64,000 bases of DNA from contig JAJTTP010000039.1 of NCBI GenBank assembly GCA_023313575.1, forward strand, positions 18,542 to 82,541, read 5' to 3'. Shown piece after piece: positions 30,050 to 41,420 of this stretch. The translations under genes and the position numbers were made by a program. Every line of letters begins with the position of its first letter. The stretch's first letter is position 1. This DNA comes from Eutypella sp. D-1. Taxonomy: Eukaryota; Ascomycota; Sordariomycetes; Xylariales; Diatrypaceae. The notes beneath the pieces were generated by a model. It saw only the letters and a list, made by a program, of their open reading frames with translations. It did no database searches and was not told where the DNA came from.

Positions 30050-31716
30050 AGTATTACTAGAGCAGTAAGCCAGTGAGTAGGGGTCAACCCTCTGCTAAAA
30101 ACCATCAAATTGCGGGAAAGCCTTAAGAGCTTTTACAACCAAACGAAAAAGGTGACTTATTTCGTGGCACAGGTAATGACTCGTGGTATGGTAAAATCGT
30201 AAAAGATAAATGATAGGTAATCCGCAGCCAAGCACTTAGGTGAATATAAATCAAGTATTGGAAAAAATGTACGCTAGTTTTTTTTTAATTAGTAGCGAAC
30301 TTGTTTATCTATCTTCACTAAGTGTGCAGTTCATCGACTAGATGTTGGTTGGCGCAAGCTTAAGATATAGTCAAGCCCCATTCGAGAGAATGCAGAATAA
30401 TTAGTATTTTTTCATTGCGCCGTTTGCATTATCTGGGTTGCAGCATTTCTCTCTTTTGAGACTAGCGTTAAATACATACCTACAATAAAGTGAAATCAAG
30501 AATTGTCTATACTATCTTTGTGAAAAGTAGAAATAAAGTCTATACTTTATGGTAATAAGTAAGCATACTGGGGCAACTGGGGTGTATTTTCATATACACC
30601 TTAATAAGTTAAGTATAAACAAACTATTCCGGTTGTCCTGTAAAGGGGGATAATTTCAATAAAAACTTATAAATTAAGCCTTTTTGAAGCATAGTTAGTT
30701 CTAGCATAGTAAATAAGAGATAGAATTAAATTGTTCGACGACACTAGGTGAGTCAATATGCTGACAATAACTCCTTAATAACCCTGGGTTTTATTGAGTG
30801 GGTATGTATACTAATTTTTGTAATAATAATAAAAACATGGAAAATTCAATTAATAATAAATCAATGAATAAGTCAACGGTAAAACCGGTGGTTACTTACC
30901 ATAACTGTGATATAGATAAAACCCGTATTTTTTCAGAGAATAAAGGGAAAGCGGCTGTTTACCGTTGAGTTAATAGAATCAATGGTAAAACATATATAGG
31001 TAGTTCTGTAGATTTAGCTACTAGACTCTATAAATACTATAGTTTAAGACAGTTGAATTATAGTAAAACTACTATTCATTACGCTCTTTTAAAATATGGA
31101 TTTGATAATTTTAAATTAGAAATACTAGAATATTGCGAAAAAGGAGCTAACCCTGTTAATAGAGAACAATATTACTTAGATTTGTTAAAACCTGAGTATA
31201 ATATATTAAATCAAGCTGGTTCTCTTTTAGGTTTTAAACATAGTGAAGAAACATTAAACTATTTCTTTTTTCCCGGAGGGAATGGAACAACGAAAAGTAA
31301 GTGAGGAAACTCGTAAAAACTTATCTGAGGCGGCTACAGGGAGAGTGCTATCATCAGAGCTTCGTGAAAAATTCTCTGAGATCCGTAAAGGTATTAAGTT
31401 GACAGATGAAACACGTTCAAAGATATCTCAAGCAGCTGTAAAACTTAGAGGTGTAGTAGTAAGCATTAAAGATACTGAAACATCTCTAGTGTCAAACTAT
31501 TCGAGTTTGACTGAGGCAGCCAAAGCTTTAGGTGTAAGTCGGACTGCTATTAGAAAATCCTTAGATCAAGGAAGACCTTTAAAGGGGAGATATGTAATTA
31601 CTTCGCAATCTGAATAAATTTATAAACTAAAATACTAATTATTTGTTAAATGGATAGCTTATAGCTATTTAGGGAGAAGGCCTCAGCTTTGTCTATGACT
31701 AAAGAGGGCGTATCTG
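30050..31716 (+). mobile_element. rnl intron 2, two ribozyme cores
   Basis: Inserted after agatagctggU and ending in G before tttctgcgaaacc. The first core (30095-30390) has aaattgcgggaaagcc, gcacaggtaatgactcgtgg, ccgcagccaagc, cagttcatcgactag and aagatatagtca. A second, group IA-like core (30610-30790) has ttgtcctgtaaaggggga, gttcgacgacactaggtgag and acaataactcctt. A GIY-YIG gene follows. Two cores in one insertion point suggest a twintron. Confidence 0.75.
30837..31617 (+). pseudogene. GIY-YIG gene of rnl intron 2, frameshifted
   Basis: GKAAVYRWVNRINGKTYIGS is the GIY-YIG core (about 30950, UGA as Trp). LKYGFDNFKLEILEYCEK and NREQYYLDLLKPEYNI follow. At about 31265-31285 a small insert with cccggaggga shifts the frame. 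The rest (KVSEETRKNLSEAATGRV, NUMOD3 repeats; LTEAAKALGVSRTAIRKSL, NUMOD1) is intact to 31617. One lesion of about 20 bp separates it from a complete gene. Confidence 0.85.
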
Positions 31717-31934
31717 TTTCTGCGAAACCTATAAAAGTAGGCAATTCAAGTAACATCTTCGCAGGTACAGAACTTCATCTCAGGCAAGATGTATAAAATT
31801 TCTAGTAAGTTATTATTATGAAATTGGCATTTTACTTTGTATATATCGGGGGGTCGTAGAGACTTTATCGGTGAGTTTGTAGACTCGGAATGGCAAAGAT
31901 GGATAGTGAGTTATCAGACATAGAATGATAAGGT

Positions 31935-33796
31935 TGTATATACAGCCTTTTTGTGGAAGCGAACCTTCTGCTATAAACTTTCAAATTGCGGGAACGCCCT
32001 AAAGCAATCACAACCAATTAAGCATGGTGACATAGCTTATGGCACAGGTAATGACTCGTGGTATGGTAAGATCGTGATTGATAGGTTTTATTGATGGGTT
32101 ATCCGCAGCCAAGCGCCTGTGGTAACACATAGGTGTGCAGTTCATCGACTAGAAGTAAGTTGGTGTCAGTTAAAATATTAACTTGATGCTTAAGATATAG
32201 TCAAGCCTCATCCGAGAGGATGCAATGGCATTAAAGTAATTTTATTCATATCCTTTTTTTTAGCATATTTATATAAATTTAGGTAAAGCCGACTTTTACA
32301 AAAGACTTAATACGACAGGCGACTGCCTTTCGAAGGGCGAACTGACATGGGCTTAACCCCCATCGGGTCGCTCTGCGGTTTTCCCCTTTATCTTCACTAA
32401 TGAGTTGAAGATAAAAAGGAAAACTAAAAAAAGAATAAAAATAAAATCCAAAAGCATACTTTTTAATTTTATCGGGCTTTGCCCGATAAAATCTTTAGTT
32501 ATATATCAAATAAACGTATTAAATTTAGATTTTAGTAGGAACGCACCTCAAATTGTAAATTTGAGGTTTTTATTTTTTTTTTTACCTTGACGACGACTGG
32601 AGTCGTCTAGGCTGCTACGCCGGGGCTGACACCCCATCCTCACAGGGTTAATAGGTTAAGGTACTGTAAAAGTAGATGTTTAACAGCTTGTTGAGAGTTT
32701 ATCCTCAGCCGGATCTAGTGGAGACACTAGTAATCTGAGAAATGAGCTTGGAGATTAATTTTCTCCATGACCCATGTTCGGTATGAGACGAACACTAGGC
32801 TGTCGGCATAAAAATAAAACATAAAAAAAAAAGTCACAAAAAATAACATTTTAAACAATTATTCTAGTAGTAATGTAGCTGGGGCTCCGATTAAACGTTA
32901 TGAAAATGCTTTATTGAGCAAAAATACGATTTTAACTGAAAACAAAAATAAATCAGGTATTTATCACTGAGTTAATAAATTAAATAATAATACGTATGTG
33001 GGTAGTGGTTTAGATTTATCAAAAAGAATAGGTGATTACTTCAAAAAAAGTGAACTATATAGAAATCCTAGGCCTATACATGCTGCTTTATTAAAATACG
33101 GGTACGATAATTTCGATTTAGAGATTTTAGAATATTGTAGAGCAGATGAGCTAGTTGCAAGAGAGCAGTACTATTTGGATTTAATAAAACCTGAGTATAA
33201 TATATTAACAACTGCTTATTCCTTGTTAGGTTTTAAGCATAGCCCTGAGAACATTGCTAAATTTAAATTAAAAAAGATTTCGCAGGAGCATAAAGATATA
33301 TTATCTTTAACTCACTTAGGGAAAATTGTTAGCCAGGAAACTAGAGATAAATTATCTCTAGCTACAACCAATTATAAAAAAGATAATCCTCTTTCACCAG
33401 AAGCTTTAGCTAACATAAAAGCTAAAACTACGGAACGAGAGGGAGTACCTGTTTCACTTTTAAATACTCAAACTAATGAAGTAGTAGATTTTCCAACATT
33501 AACTCAAGCAGGAGAGTATTTAGGTGTAAAAAGACAAGCTATACGAAACGCAATTAAGAGAGGAAGTCTCGTTAAGGGGCTTTATCGTGTTACAGAAAAT
33601 TAGTAGGGCAGTATATACACACATATGTACTAATAAAATTATATAAAATTACTTTAGCTTCAAATTTAAATAGATGAAGCCAGGTGTATAGACATATTAA
33701 ATATGTAACATAACCTGTTGTCTAAATGGATGGTTCAAATATTGAACTGTTTAGGGAGAGGATCTTTGCTTAATAGTACAGAAGCAAGGGTCTCTG
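31935..33796 (+). mobile_element. rnl intron 3, group I with GIY-YIG gene
   Basis: The first core at 31975-32230 is of the same type as in intron 2 (tcaaattgcgggaacgcc, gcacaggtaatgactcgtgg, ccgcagccaagcgcc, gttcatcgactagaag, aagatatagtca). A different structured block with cagccggatctagtggagac lies at 32655-32815. Between them is a hairpin-rich region with the pair gttttcccctttatcttcac / agttgaagataaaaaggaaa. Border: exon 3 ends ...aaggU, exon 4 starts tgtatgtcaaaaggg. Confidence 0.75.
32821..33603 (+). CDS. GIY-YIG endonuclease of rnl intron 3
   Basis: NKSGIYHWVNKLNNNTYVGS (GIY ... YVG core, about 32950), LLKYGYDNFDLEILEYC and AREQYYLDLIKPEYNI (metal- and DNA-binding region with the conserved E). 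Then NUMOD3-like repeats (ISQEHKDILSLTHLGK, VSQETRDKLSLAT) and a NUMOD1 end (LTQAGEYLGVKRQAIRNAI). No internal stop. No ATG lies upstream of the core; the frame is open from 32818, so an ATA or similar start is implied. Confidence 0.83.
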
Positions 33797-33912
33797 TGTA
33801 TGTCAAAAGGGAAACAGCCCAGAACAAGAGTTAAGGTTCCGAAATTATTGTTAAGTGAAATTAAGAATGTTTATATTTAAGTCGACAAGGAGATGGGCTT
33901 AGAAGCAGCCAT

Positions 33913-35512
33913 AATTCGAAGACCTACCTTATGATGTTGGATATCATTTATGTGGGAGAAACTATCAAATTCCGGGGAACGCCTGGAGCTTTTGAGACCA
34001 AGCTGTGGTTGAAAGACTATTAGTGGACAGATTAATTATCTGTGTATGGTAATACTTCAAAATATACCTGAAAAGGGCAGGGTAAATCGCGGATCTAAGT
34101 CAGCTTCCGAGATTATTTCTTATATATGCGTCCATATAAGAAATAATAATATGTTAGAAGTTGTAAAAGAGCAACGAGTAGACGGTAGTTGCATTGGAAT
34201 TCTCTGTATAAAAAAAAAAAATCCAATGTTAAGGTGTACTCTAACGGGTTTCGCGAGAAACTTTCACAGTCGTAGTCCTTTCTTAGCAAATAATAAACAA
34301 ATAGTAAACACTATACGTAGAGGAGATGTTCCTTTATTTTTAACAAGAAACCTAAAATTAGTTAACTTATTAACTAATAAGGGTTTATATTTTTCTAGAG
34401 GTTTAAATTCTACTGCAGTACCCCAGGTAAGTTCGTTACCTGGCTGATGAGTAGCTGGGTTTGTAGACGCTGAAGGTTGTTTTCGTATTTCTATTCTTAA
34501 AAATAAAAATTATAAAGGTAACCCTTGGGACCCATCTCTTTATAGTGGGAACAGTGAATTAGGCAATATTATGCCTTTATCTGTTAGACTTTATTTTCAA
34601 ATAGGGTTGCACTTGAAAGATGAAAAGATTTTAAAATTAATTCAATCCACATTAGGCGTTGGAAAAATTTATAAATCTCAAAGTCGTGCAGATTCAGTTG
34701 AACTACAGGTATCCTCTATTAAAGATATGTCTGCTATTATAAGATTTTTTGATAATTATCCACTAATTACTCAAAAGTGGGCGGATTATATACTTTTCAA
34801 AGAAGCCTATGAATTGATTCTAAATAAACGTCATCTTACTATTGAAGGTTTAAAGAGATTAGTGGCCATTAGATCTTTAGTTAATAAAGGTCTATCTAAT
34901 ACATTAAAAGAAGCATTTCCTAATCTTGAGCTGGTTAATATAAACAGATGTAATGTTATTAAAGAAATACCTGACCCTAATTGAATTGCTGGATTTACAA
35001 GCGGTGAGGGAAATTTTTCCGTTAGAGTGTTTAATTCAGCTAGTCATGCAATTGGTTATCAGGTACAATTAAGATTTCAGATAACTCAGCAATCTCGAGA
35101 TAAATTTATAATAGAGAGATTAATTAGTTATTTAGGCTGTGGGTATATTTCTGAACGTGGGGATATAGTAGATTTTCATGTAACAAAATTTGCGGATATA
35201 ACTGATAAGGTAATCCCATTTTTTGAAAAATACCCTGTAATTGGAGTTAAATTGGAGAATTATAAGGATTTTTGTAAAGTAGCCAAACTTGTTAGCGATA
35301 AAAAACATTTAACTGTTGAAGGTTTAGAAAAGATTAGACTATTAAAATCTAATATGAATACACTTAGAGATATTAACTAAGCTTAATATTTTTTCACATA
35401 GCCTTGTAGACAATTAAGGTCAAACCTCTCCTTGAAATAAAGTGTGTAAAATATTAAATTGAAGTAGGACCTTTTTTAATTATTTGTTATTACTATTTTT
35501 AATTTTTGTATG
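33913..35512 (+). mobile_element. rnl intron 4, group I
   Basis: Follows gcttagaagcagccaU. The core (33965-34235) has caaattccggggaacgcc, atcgcggatctaagtca-type sequence, gtaaaagagcaacgagtaga and aaggtgtactcta. This core family recurs in rnl introns 5, 7, 10 and 12. Confidence 0.88.
34046..35380 (+). CDS. LAGLIDADG_1 endonuclease overlapping its ribozyme core
   Basis: ATG at 34046 lies inside the ribozyme, and the frame reads through conserved core RNA (EVVKEQRVDGSCIG) before the protein proper. GWWVAGFVDAEGCFRIS (motif 1, about 34440), FDNYPLITQKWADYILFKEA, the linker IKEIPDPN, WIAGFTSGEGNFSVRV (motif 2, about 34985) and NMNTLRDIN, stop at 35378. Unbroken. Whether translation starts in the core or later is unknown. 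Confidence 0.85.
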
Positions 35513-36575
35513 ATAATTTGACGGTCGTGCGTAACAGAGCGCTTGTTAATTTTTTACAAAGCGTCGAAAATTTAACGGATCTAAATAATATACCGAAACC
35601 TTGTCCATATTTGATTATAATGAGTTTATTATTGTCATTTACTGGGGTAGCAGAACATTGAGTAAACCTGTAGCATTGTTATTATTTTTTAGTAGATGCG
35701 ATGGTGCAAAAGACTTCACCTACAGTATACTCAAGAGATAATGGTGACATGAGTAACAAAAAAGAAATTCGATCATTAAGGGAAATCAAGGGATATATAT
35801 TTTTTTTTCGCTTTAACTTCGCATGCTCTTTGGTCGCAGTGCAGCCTGCCTATCCCGTAGGGATTAGAGAAAAAAAAATCTCAACTTGATAGGTTGAGAT
35901 TTTTTCGGCAGGCGACACAAAACATATTCCTTTTTTTTGTTTAATGGTCGGGTGCTCGCCTAAAGCTTATGGTTATTTAAAGTAACGGCCTCTAAGTTTA
36001 CAATCCCAAAGGTTGAAACGATGAGAAAATCTTAATACTTAAATGACAACATTTTCTAAAGTGAAAAGTGTGCTGGAAAAAATAAGTAATATATCAATAT
36101 TTACAATAAACTAAAAAAGATGAGTCTATATTTGATGAAAAAAAAACCGTACCTAAAGACTGCGACAAGTAAGCTAGTGTAGAATACGAAGGCGTAAATG
36201 AGCTAACAATCATTAAATTTAAGGGTAGGCTCCTTATTTTGTGATAAAGAACCAAATTCCGGGGAAGTCCTAAAGCTCCTGATACCAAACTATACCCGGA
36301 AGGATATAAGCGGATGAAGTAATTATTCATGTATGGTAATAAGTCAGGTAGATACTAGCAATAGTAATGGAGTATCGCGGATCTAAATCAATAATAATTA
36401 AAAGTATATAGAAAAAATGTATATACTGAATTTTTACTAAAAATCTTATTGTAAAAGAGCAACGAGTAGACGGTTCTTCATTTATAAATAGCTAGATAAA
36501 CTAGGTTTATCTTTTTTATAATTGTAAGGTGTACTCTGGCCCCCAAGGATACTTGGAATTTTTACATAAGGATTA

Positions 36576-36599
36576 AAAGTAATAGTAATAGTAATAGTA

Positions 36600-36637
<38 letters not shown>

Positions 36638-36642
36638 AGTAG
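36576..36642 (+). repeat. taatag/aat microsatellite
   Basis: Five or more agtaat units followed by about nine aat units in the loop region of intron 5. Simple slippage repeat. Confidence 0.85.
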
Positions 36643-36811
36643 TGGGCGTACTTCGTTAGCCCTACAGTGTGTTTAAAAAGCGCTTTCTTACATTGAAGAT
36701 TTAATTCCAAGAATATACAGGCAGGTTAGGTTGGATTTATAGCGGTGTATTAGCCGCGGTTTGCATTTAAAGCAGCAATGATGTTATCCATTTCAAAACA
36801 CTACCACTTTA

Positions 36812-37281
36812 TCCTAGCAAAGGTTATTAGATTAGCGATCTGTCGAGTCAGGTGGTTAAGGTTTATGGGCTAGCACCCCGTTTATCTAAACTCTATTTGG
36901 TATTTCTTTGCGTAAGATAAAGCATGGGAGTCTCAAAGTTTAACTCAACTTTAAAGGATATTAATTTAGAGGATTCTTTGGTGTTGGACGGGGCCCAAAT
37001 GACGAGGATTTGGTGAATCGCGGATGGTGGATGGTGTAGGCCACCACGCAGAAAATTTGTCTTTGCATTAAGAGGGATCATGGTAGTATGTCCGCTTTTA
37101 TCATAAACGTTCGAAAAACTTTAGTAAGTAGGGGCTAAGGATCCCATCTTTTAATGACTAGATCTGGGAGGATTCAACGAGCTAGCGCTGAAATAGAATC
37201 ACCATGGTCGCCAGCACTGATGGACAGTAGGTATCAAAGGGGAATCTAATGGAGTTACCCTTTATCGTGACTCCCACTTTA
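36812..37281 (+). mobile_element. Unidentified 470-bp GC-richer insertion in rnl intron 5
   Basis: Flanked by the 8-bp direct repeat ccacttta. The intact version of the flank (acactaccactttagtgact) occurs in intron 10 at about 50625. The insert is richer in G+C than its surroundings and full of potential stems (ggatggtggatggtgtaggc / ccaccacgc). It has no plausible protein frame and no group I P/Q/R/S or group II domain V that I can see. Confidence 0.55.
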
Positions 37282-37326
37282 GTGACTTAATATAAAAATA
37301 AAACAGCTACAAACTATAACAATATA

Positions 37327-38280
37327 ATGAATATTAAAATATTAGAGAATCAATATTTAAATCCTAATTTTGTAACGGGATTTATAGACGCAGAGGGATG
37401 TTTTCATGTTTCTCTAGCTAAGAACTTAAATTTAAAACTAGGATTAAGTGTAAGAGCAATTTTTCAAATTGCATTACATGAAAAAGACCTAGGTCTATTA
37501 GAAAAACTAAGAGAATTCTTCGGTGTAGGTAAGATTATCGTGCGTAGTGATGGTGCAGTGTATTACCAAGTTTCGTCTTTAGAAGATTTATTTGTAATAA
37601 TAAAACATTTAGATAATTATCCTTTAATAACTCAAAAATGAGCAGATTTTGAATTATTAAAATTAGTATTTAACATGATGTTAAATAAAGAACACTTAAC
37701 TGAAGAAGGGCTAGCAAAAATAGTTAACATTAAAGCAGCGATGAATTTTGGTGCTCTATCTAAGGAATTATTGTCTAGATTTACTGATGTAAACCCGGTC
37801 GAGAGGCCTATAAAAAAAAATATACCAGTAGCTCATCCTTTCTGAGTAAGTGGGTTTGTTGAGGGAGAAGGGATGTTCTTTGTTAATATTTATAAAAGAA
37901 AAGATAGTACATTAGGTGAAGGAGTGAAAGTAGTTTTTAAGATTACCCAAGACTTAAGAAATAGTGAAATATTAGCAATGTTTAACAATATTTTCTCTTG
38001 CGGTAAAGTATATAGACAATCTCCTAGTGCAAAAGTACATGATTTTTTGATTACTGGTCTTTCAGATATACTAAAATACGTAATACCCTTTTTCTTAGCT
38101 TATCCTCTAGAAGGAGCTAAACATAAAGAATTCCTAGATTTTGTAAAAGTTGCAGAATTAATGAAAGATAAAGCTCATCTTAACGAAGATGGTTTAGAAC
38201 GAATCAGATTAATTAAGTCTGGTATGAACAGAGGTAGAGAACAACCACTTATAATAGAACCAGTGTTGGACGAGGAATAG
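37327..38280 (+). CDS. LAGLIDADG_1 endonuclease of rnl intron 5
   Basis: FVTGFIDAEGCFHVSL (motif 1, about 37368), LDNYPLITQKWADFELLKL (UGA as Trp), the linker VNPVERPIKKNIPVAH, FWVSGFVEGEGMFFVN (motif 2, about 37840) and GMNRGREQPLIIEP, TAG at 38278. ATG at 37327 begins MNIKILENQYLNPN. No lesion; both motif acids are present. Confidence 0.9.
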
Positions 38281-38753
38281 GTTTTATTATTATAAATATC
38301 GATATTACTATTATTCTTATTAATATTATTGCTTAAATCCCATGAAAAATTATTGATTTATTTACAAAATAGTAGTAAATATTCAATAGGTAACCACATT
38401 AGCCTTATCCTAAGAGAAAATGTTAATTCTATAATGCAGATAGAATTGTGTAAAGTTTTTAAGAAATTTAAGTAGGATAAAATTTGTGGGCGAAAGGAAC
38501 TCGGCAAACTGACTACCGTAACTTAGGGATGTTTGTCCTTCAATGTTAAAAAATAATAAAAATTTAATATATTGATATTTAATTGGGTTAATTTCATGGA
38601 TTGCTTATAATTAAGTAAACTTGAAGCGTAATTTATTCTTGGTTTTGTTAAGATAAAAACGTTCAACGACTAAAAGGTGAGTAAAAACAACAATAATCCT
38701 TTTTAAAAGCCCAACATTTTTTTTTTCTATGTATAAACTAATTTGTGTAAGAA

Positions 38754-39846
38754 ATGATGAAAGAGTTTCAAAATAATCCTAATTTTGTTGAATGATTTGT
38801 AGGTTTTACTGACGCTGAAGGTTGTTTTCATATAAAGCGAAAAACCATGTCTAATGGTAAAATTCGTTATTACTTCGAGTTCACTATTAAATTACATATA
38901 GATCATGAACCCCTTTTAACAGCTATTAAAAATACTTTGGATATAGGAAGAATAGCTGTGCGGCCTCATAGTAATAATTGTACTTTTGAAGTAGGTTCTG
39001 AAGAGGAATTACGTATTCTTATAAACCTATTAGATAAAACTACTTTAATGGGAGCTAAATATTTAGATTATATTAGCTTTAGAAAGGCTTTCGCGACCTC
39101 CGGTAAAAAAAAATCCAAACTAAAATCTAAATCTTCTTAATTGTATTGTTTATATTGTTTAAGATTTTAGTTTGGATTTTTTTTAAACACCTCTGGTGGT
39201 TTTATATTTTGATCGTCCAGGTTTAGTAACTGAATCTTTGATAACTGAAATTGAAGAAATACGGGGAAACCATAATACAAATCGTTCTGAATTTATAATG
39301 CCCGTTGAGCATAGTTGTGTTATTACTGATTATAAATTATTAGGTTTGATCGAAGGGGACGGGAGTTTTATGATACAAAAAAAAGACTTAACTCCGAAAT
39401 TTGAGTTAGAATTAACTTTAGCTCAAAAACCTCTTATAGTCGCAATTCAATCTTATCTTATAAGTAACTTAGGATTGGATGAATCATATCAGTTATCTGG
39501 AAAATTGCCTAAGATGAAAATTCGTGATCTTCAGGGAAAATCTAATAGTAAACCTACAGTAAGATTAGAAATTACAGGAGTTAATTTCTTACATAATTAT
39601 TTTAATGTATTTTTTAATAAATTAAAATTTTTTTCGGACAAGAGAAAGGATTTTGAAGACTTTTGTTTTATTTGTAAAGTGTTAGATAGGAAAGCACATA
39701 TTAACAATAAACAAGTAAAAGATGTTTTGTTAAAATTAGCAGAAGGTATGAATAGTGCAAGATTATCTACATGAAAAAATAAAAAAATTCAAACCTTAAC
39801 TGAGGAGGAGGTTAGAATTCTTGAAGAAACACCTTCTGCATTGTAG
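38754..39846 (+). pseudogene. LAGLIDADG gene of rnl intron 6, split by a palindrome
   Basis: EWFVGFTDAEGCFHIKRK (motif 1), KYLDYISFRKAF, then a 95-bp AT palindrome (39098-39190) that adds stops and shifts the frame. It resumes at LYFDRPGLVTESLITEIEEI, LLGLIEGDGSFMIQKK (motif 2, about 39340), EGMNSARLST and a stop at 39844. Removing the palindrome would join FRKAF to LYFDRPG as in paralogues (FKKAFNLYFNR at 46060). Confidence 0.85.
39098..39190 (+). repeat. Long AT palindrome inside the HEG of rnl intron 6
   Basis: Arms aatccaaactaaaatctaaa and ttagattt-type complement (aagattttagtttggatt) form a stem of about 25 bp. Similar palindromes occur at 14064-14130, 44870-44946, 56287-56362, 59236-59316 and 60725-60800. 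Confidence 0.85.
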
Positions 39847-41420
39847 TACCGTTAGGTATGCATATAAATATATTACGATATTCGGTATTTAGCGTTAATT
39901 ATACATAGTTAAGAAAAAATGAAGATATAGTCTGAACCGCTTTGTGAAAAGTGGAAATAATAGTAATATTATGATAACAAGTTGAAGGAGGGCTCATTTG
40001 TCCCGGATCTCCGTTTTTATTTCGGCAACAAACTAAAAAGATGAGCAAGGTAAAAATGTGGATCACGGGTAAGAAGGAAGAAGCATGAAATAATGTTGTA
40101 CGACTGTTTAATTAAAACAAAGCACTTTGCATAAAGACTTAAAGTCTAAGTATAGAGTGTGATTTCTGCCCGGTGCCGGCTGGCTAACGAAAATAACTAA
40201 CCTTAAAAGGTTTGGTACTGTAGGAACCCCCGGTTAATGGCGGCCTTAACGTGAGGGTCCTAAGGTAGCGGAATACCTTGACTGTTAAATGCAGTCTTTG
40301 CATGAATCTACATCTCAATTCTAAATAAATATAATATAATGGTAGATTCCATAAAATAACACTAATGGTATATAATACCTATAGGAGCTTTTATAACCGC
40401 TCCGCACAAACAGATAATCCTGTATCTGTTTGATTTATCATTAATTCGCCTTTACTATTGCCTCGTAATTGTTATTATCTGTTTATTAATATCTTATTTT
40501 AAGGTAGGCTACAAGTCCACTGATAACCTTCTTACAGCTGAAAAGACGAGAAAACCGGGGTAAAGGCTCACCGACAATGAGTAGGCATCAAGGCTGGCTA
40601 TTTGCTTTCTTTAGGATAAGTAGATTCTTATTCTTTTTATTAGTTATTATTTATAGATTTAATTACAATTATTGTTTCCTCTAGGATTTTTATCCTATTA
40701 ATTTATTAATTGGTGTATCTACTGACATGAACCTGTAGCTTTGGGTTGAGTCTGGTCCAGGTGCGACACCAATGTGATAGGACAAGAATTTCTTCCTAAG
40801 TTTGAGGAAGCGGAAACGCTTGGGAAGTAGAGATTCTCGGTTTGCCAGTAAAAAAAGCCGTCAAAGCATATATACCTGAAGTATTTATATGTGATCTGGC
40901 ATGGTGATTCTTTCACCCGGGTCTGGAACGTATCTAGTCTATGTAATAGAAAAAATGAAAAATATGAACTTTAACACTAATAATTATGTTGGATTAAATG
41001 GAACACGTATTAATAGCAGCAAGTCTTTTTTAAATAGCCATAATTTAACTTTTAATAATAAATTCTTTTTTTTGAGGGCGGGATTTACAACAATGTCTTT
41101 TTACAGCAGCAGGAATTGAGGTTTAATAACAAATAGAAAATATAAAGTTAAGGAGATTAATAAAACTCCTTACGATTTGGCTTTAGAATATTCAAATAAA
41201 GGTGTAAGAATAACTGCGTTAGAAGTAAATAATGTGTTAGCCTTTACCAAATTTAGTATAGATCAAAATACTTTGGATTTGATTTTAAGTAAAAATCCTA
41301 CAAATTTTATAAATTTAGATAAAAATACTATCTCGTCCGAATTATTTTTAGATGAAATAGGTACTATTAGAAATGAGAAAAGTAAAGGAGGAGTCTATAT
41401 CTGAACACATATAGCCACAG

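Larger units (their letters stand above)
36221..38486 (+). mobile_element. rnl intron 5, group I with an extra 470-bp insert
   Basis: Core at 36250-36540 (accaaattccggggaagtcc, tatcgcggatctaaatcaat, gtaaaagagcaacgagtaga, aaggtgtactctgg). A microsatellite follows (36576-36640). Compared with intron 10 the 5' flank of the ORF carries an extra 470 bp between two ccacttta repeats (36804 and 37274). Confidence 0.85.
38531..39984 (+). mobile_element. rnl intron 6, group IA, paralogue of the omega intron
   Basis: Inserted in cttagggaU|AAggagg. The 5' part (gtttgtccttcaatgttaa, aattgggttaatttca, gttcaacgactaaaaggtga) and the 3' part (tgaaaagtggaaataa, gataacaagttg) are nearly the same as in intron 11. 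Both sites share AGGGATAA. Confidence 0.9.

Noticed and set aside
36893..37081. Minus-strand frame inside the 470-bp insert
   Set aside because: No motif, no start context, and the region is dominated by inverted repeats.
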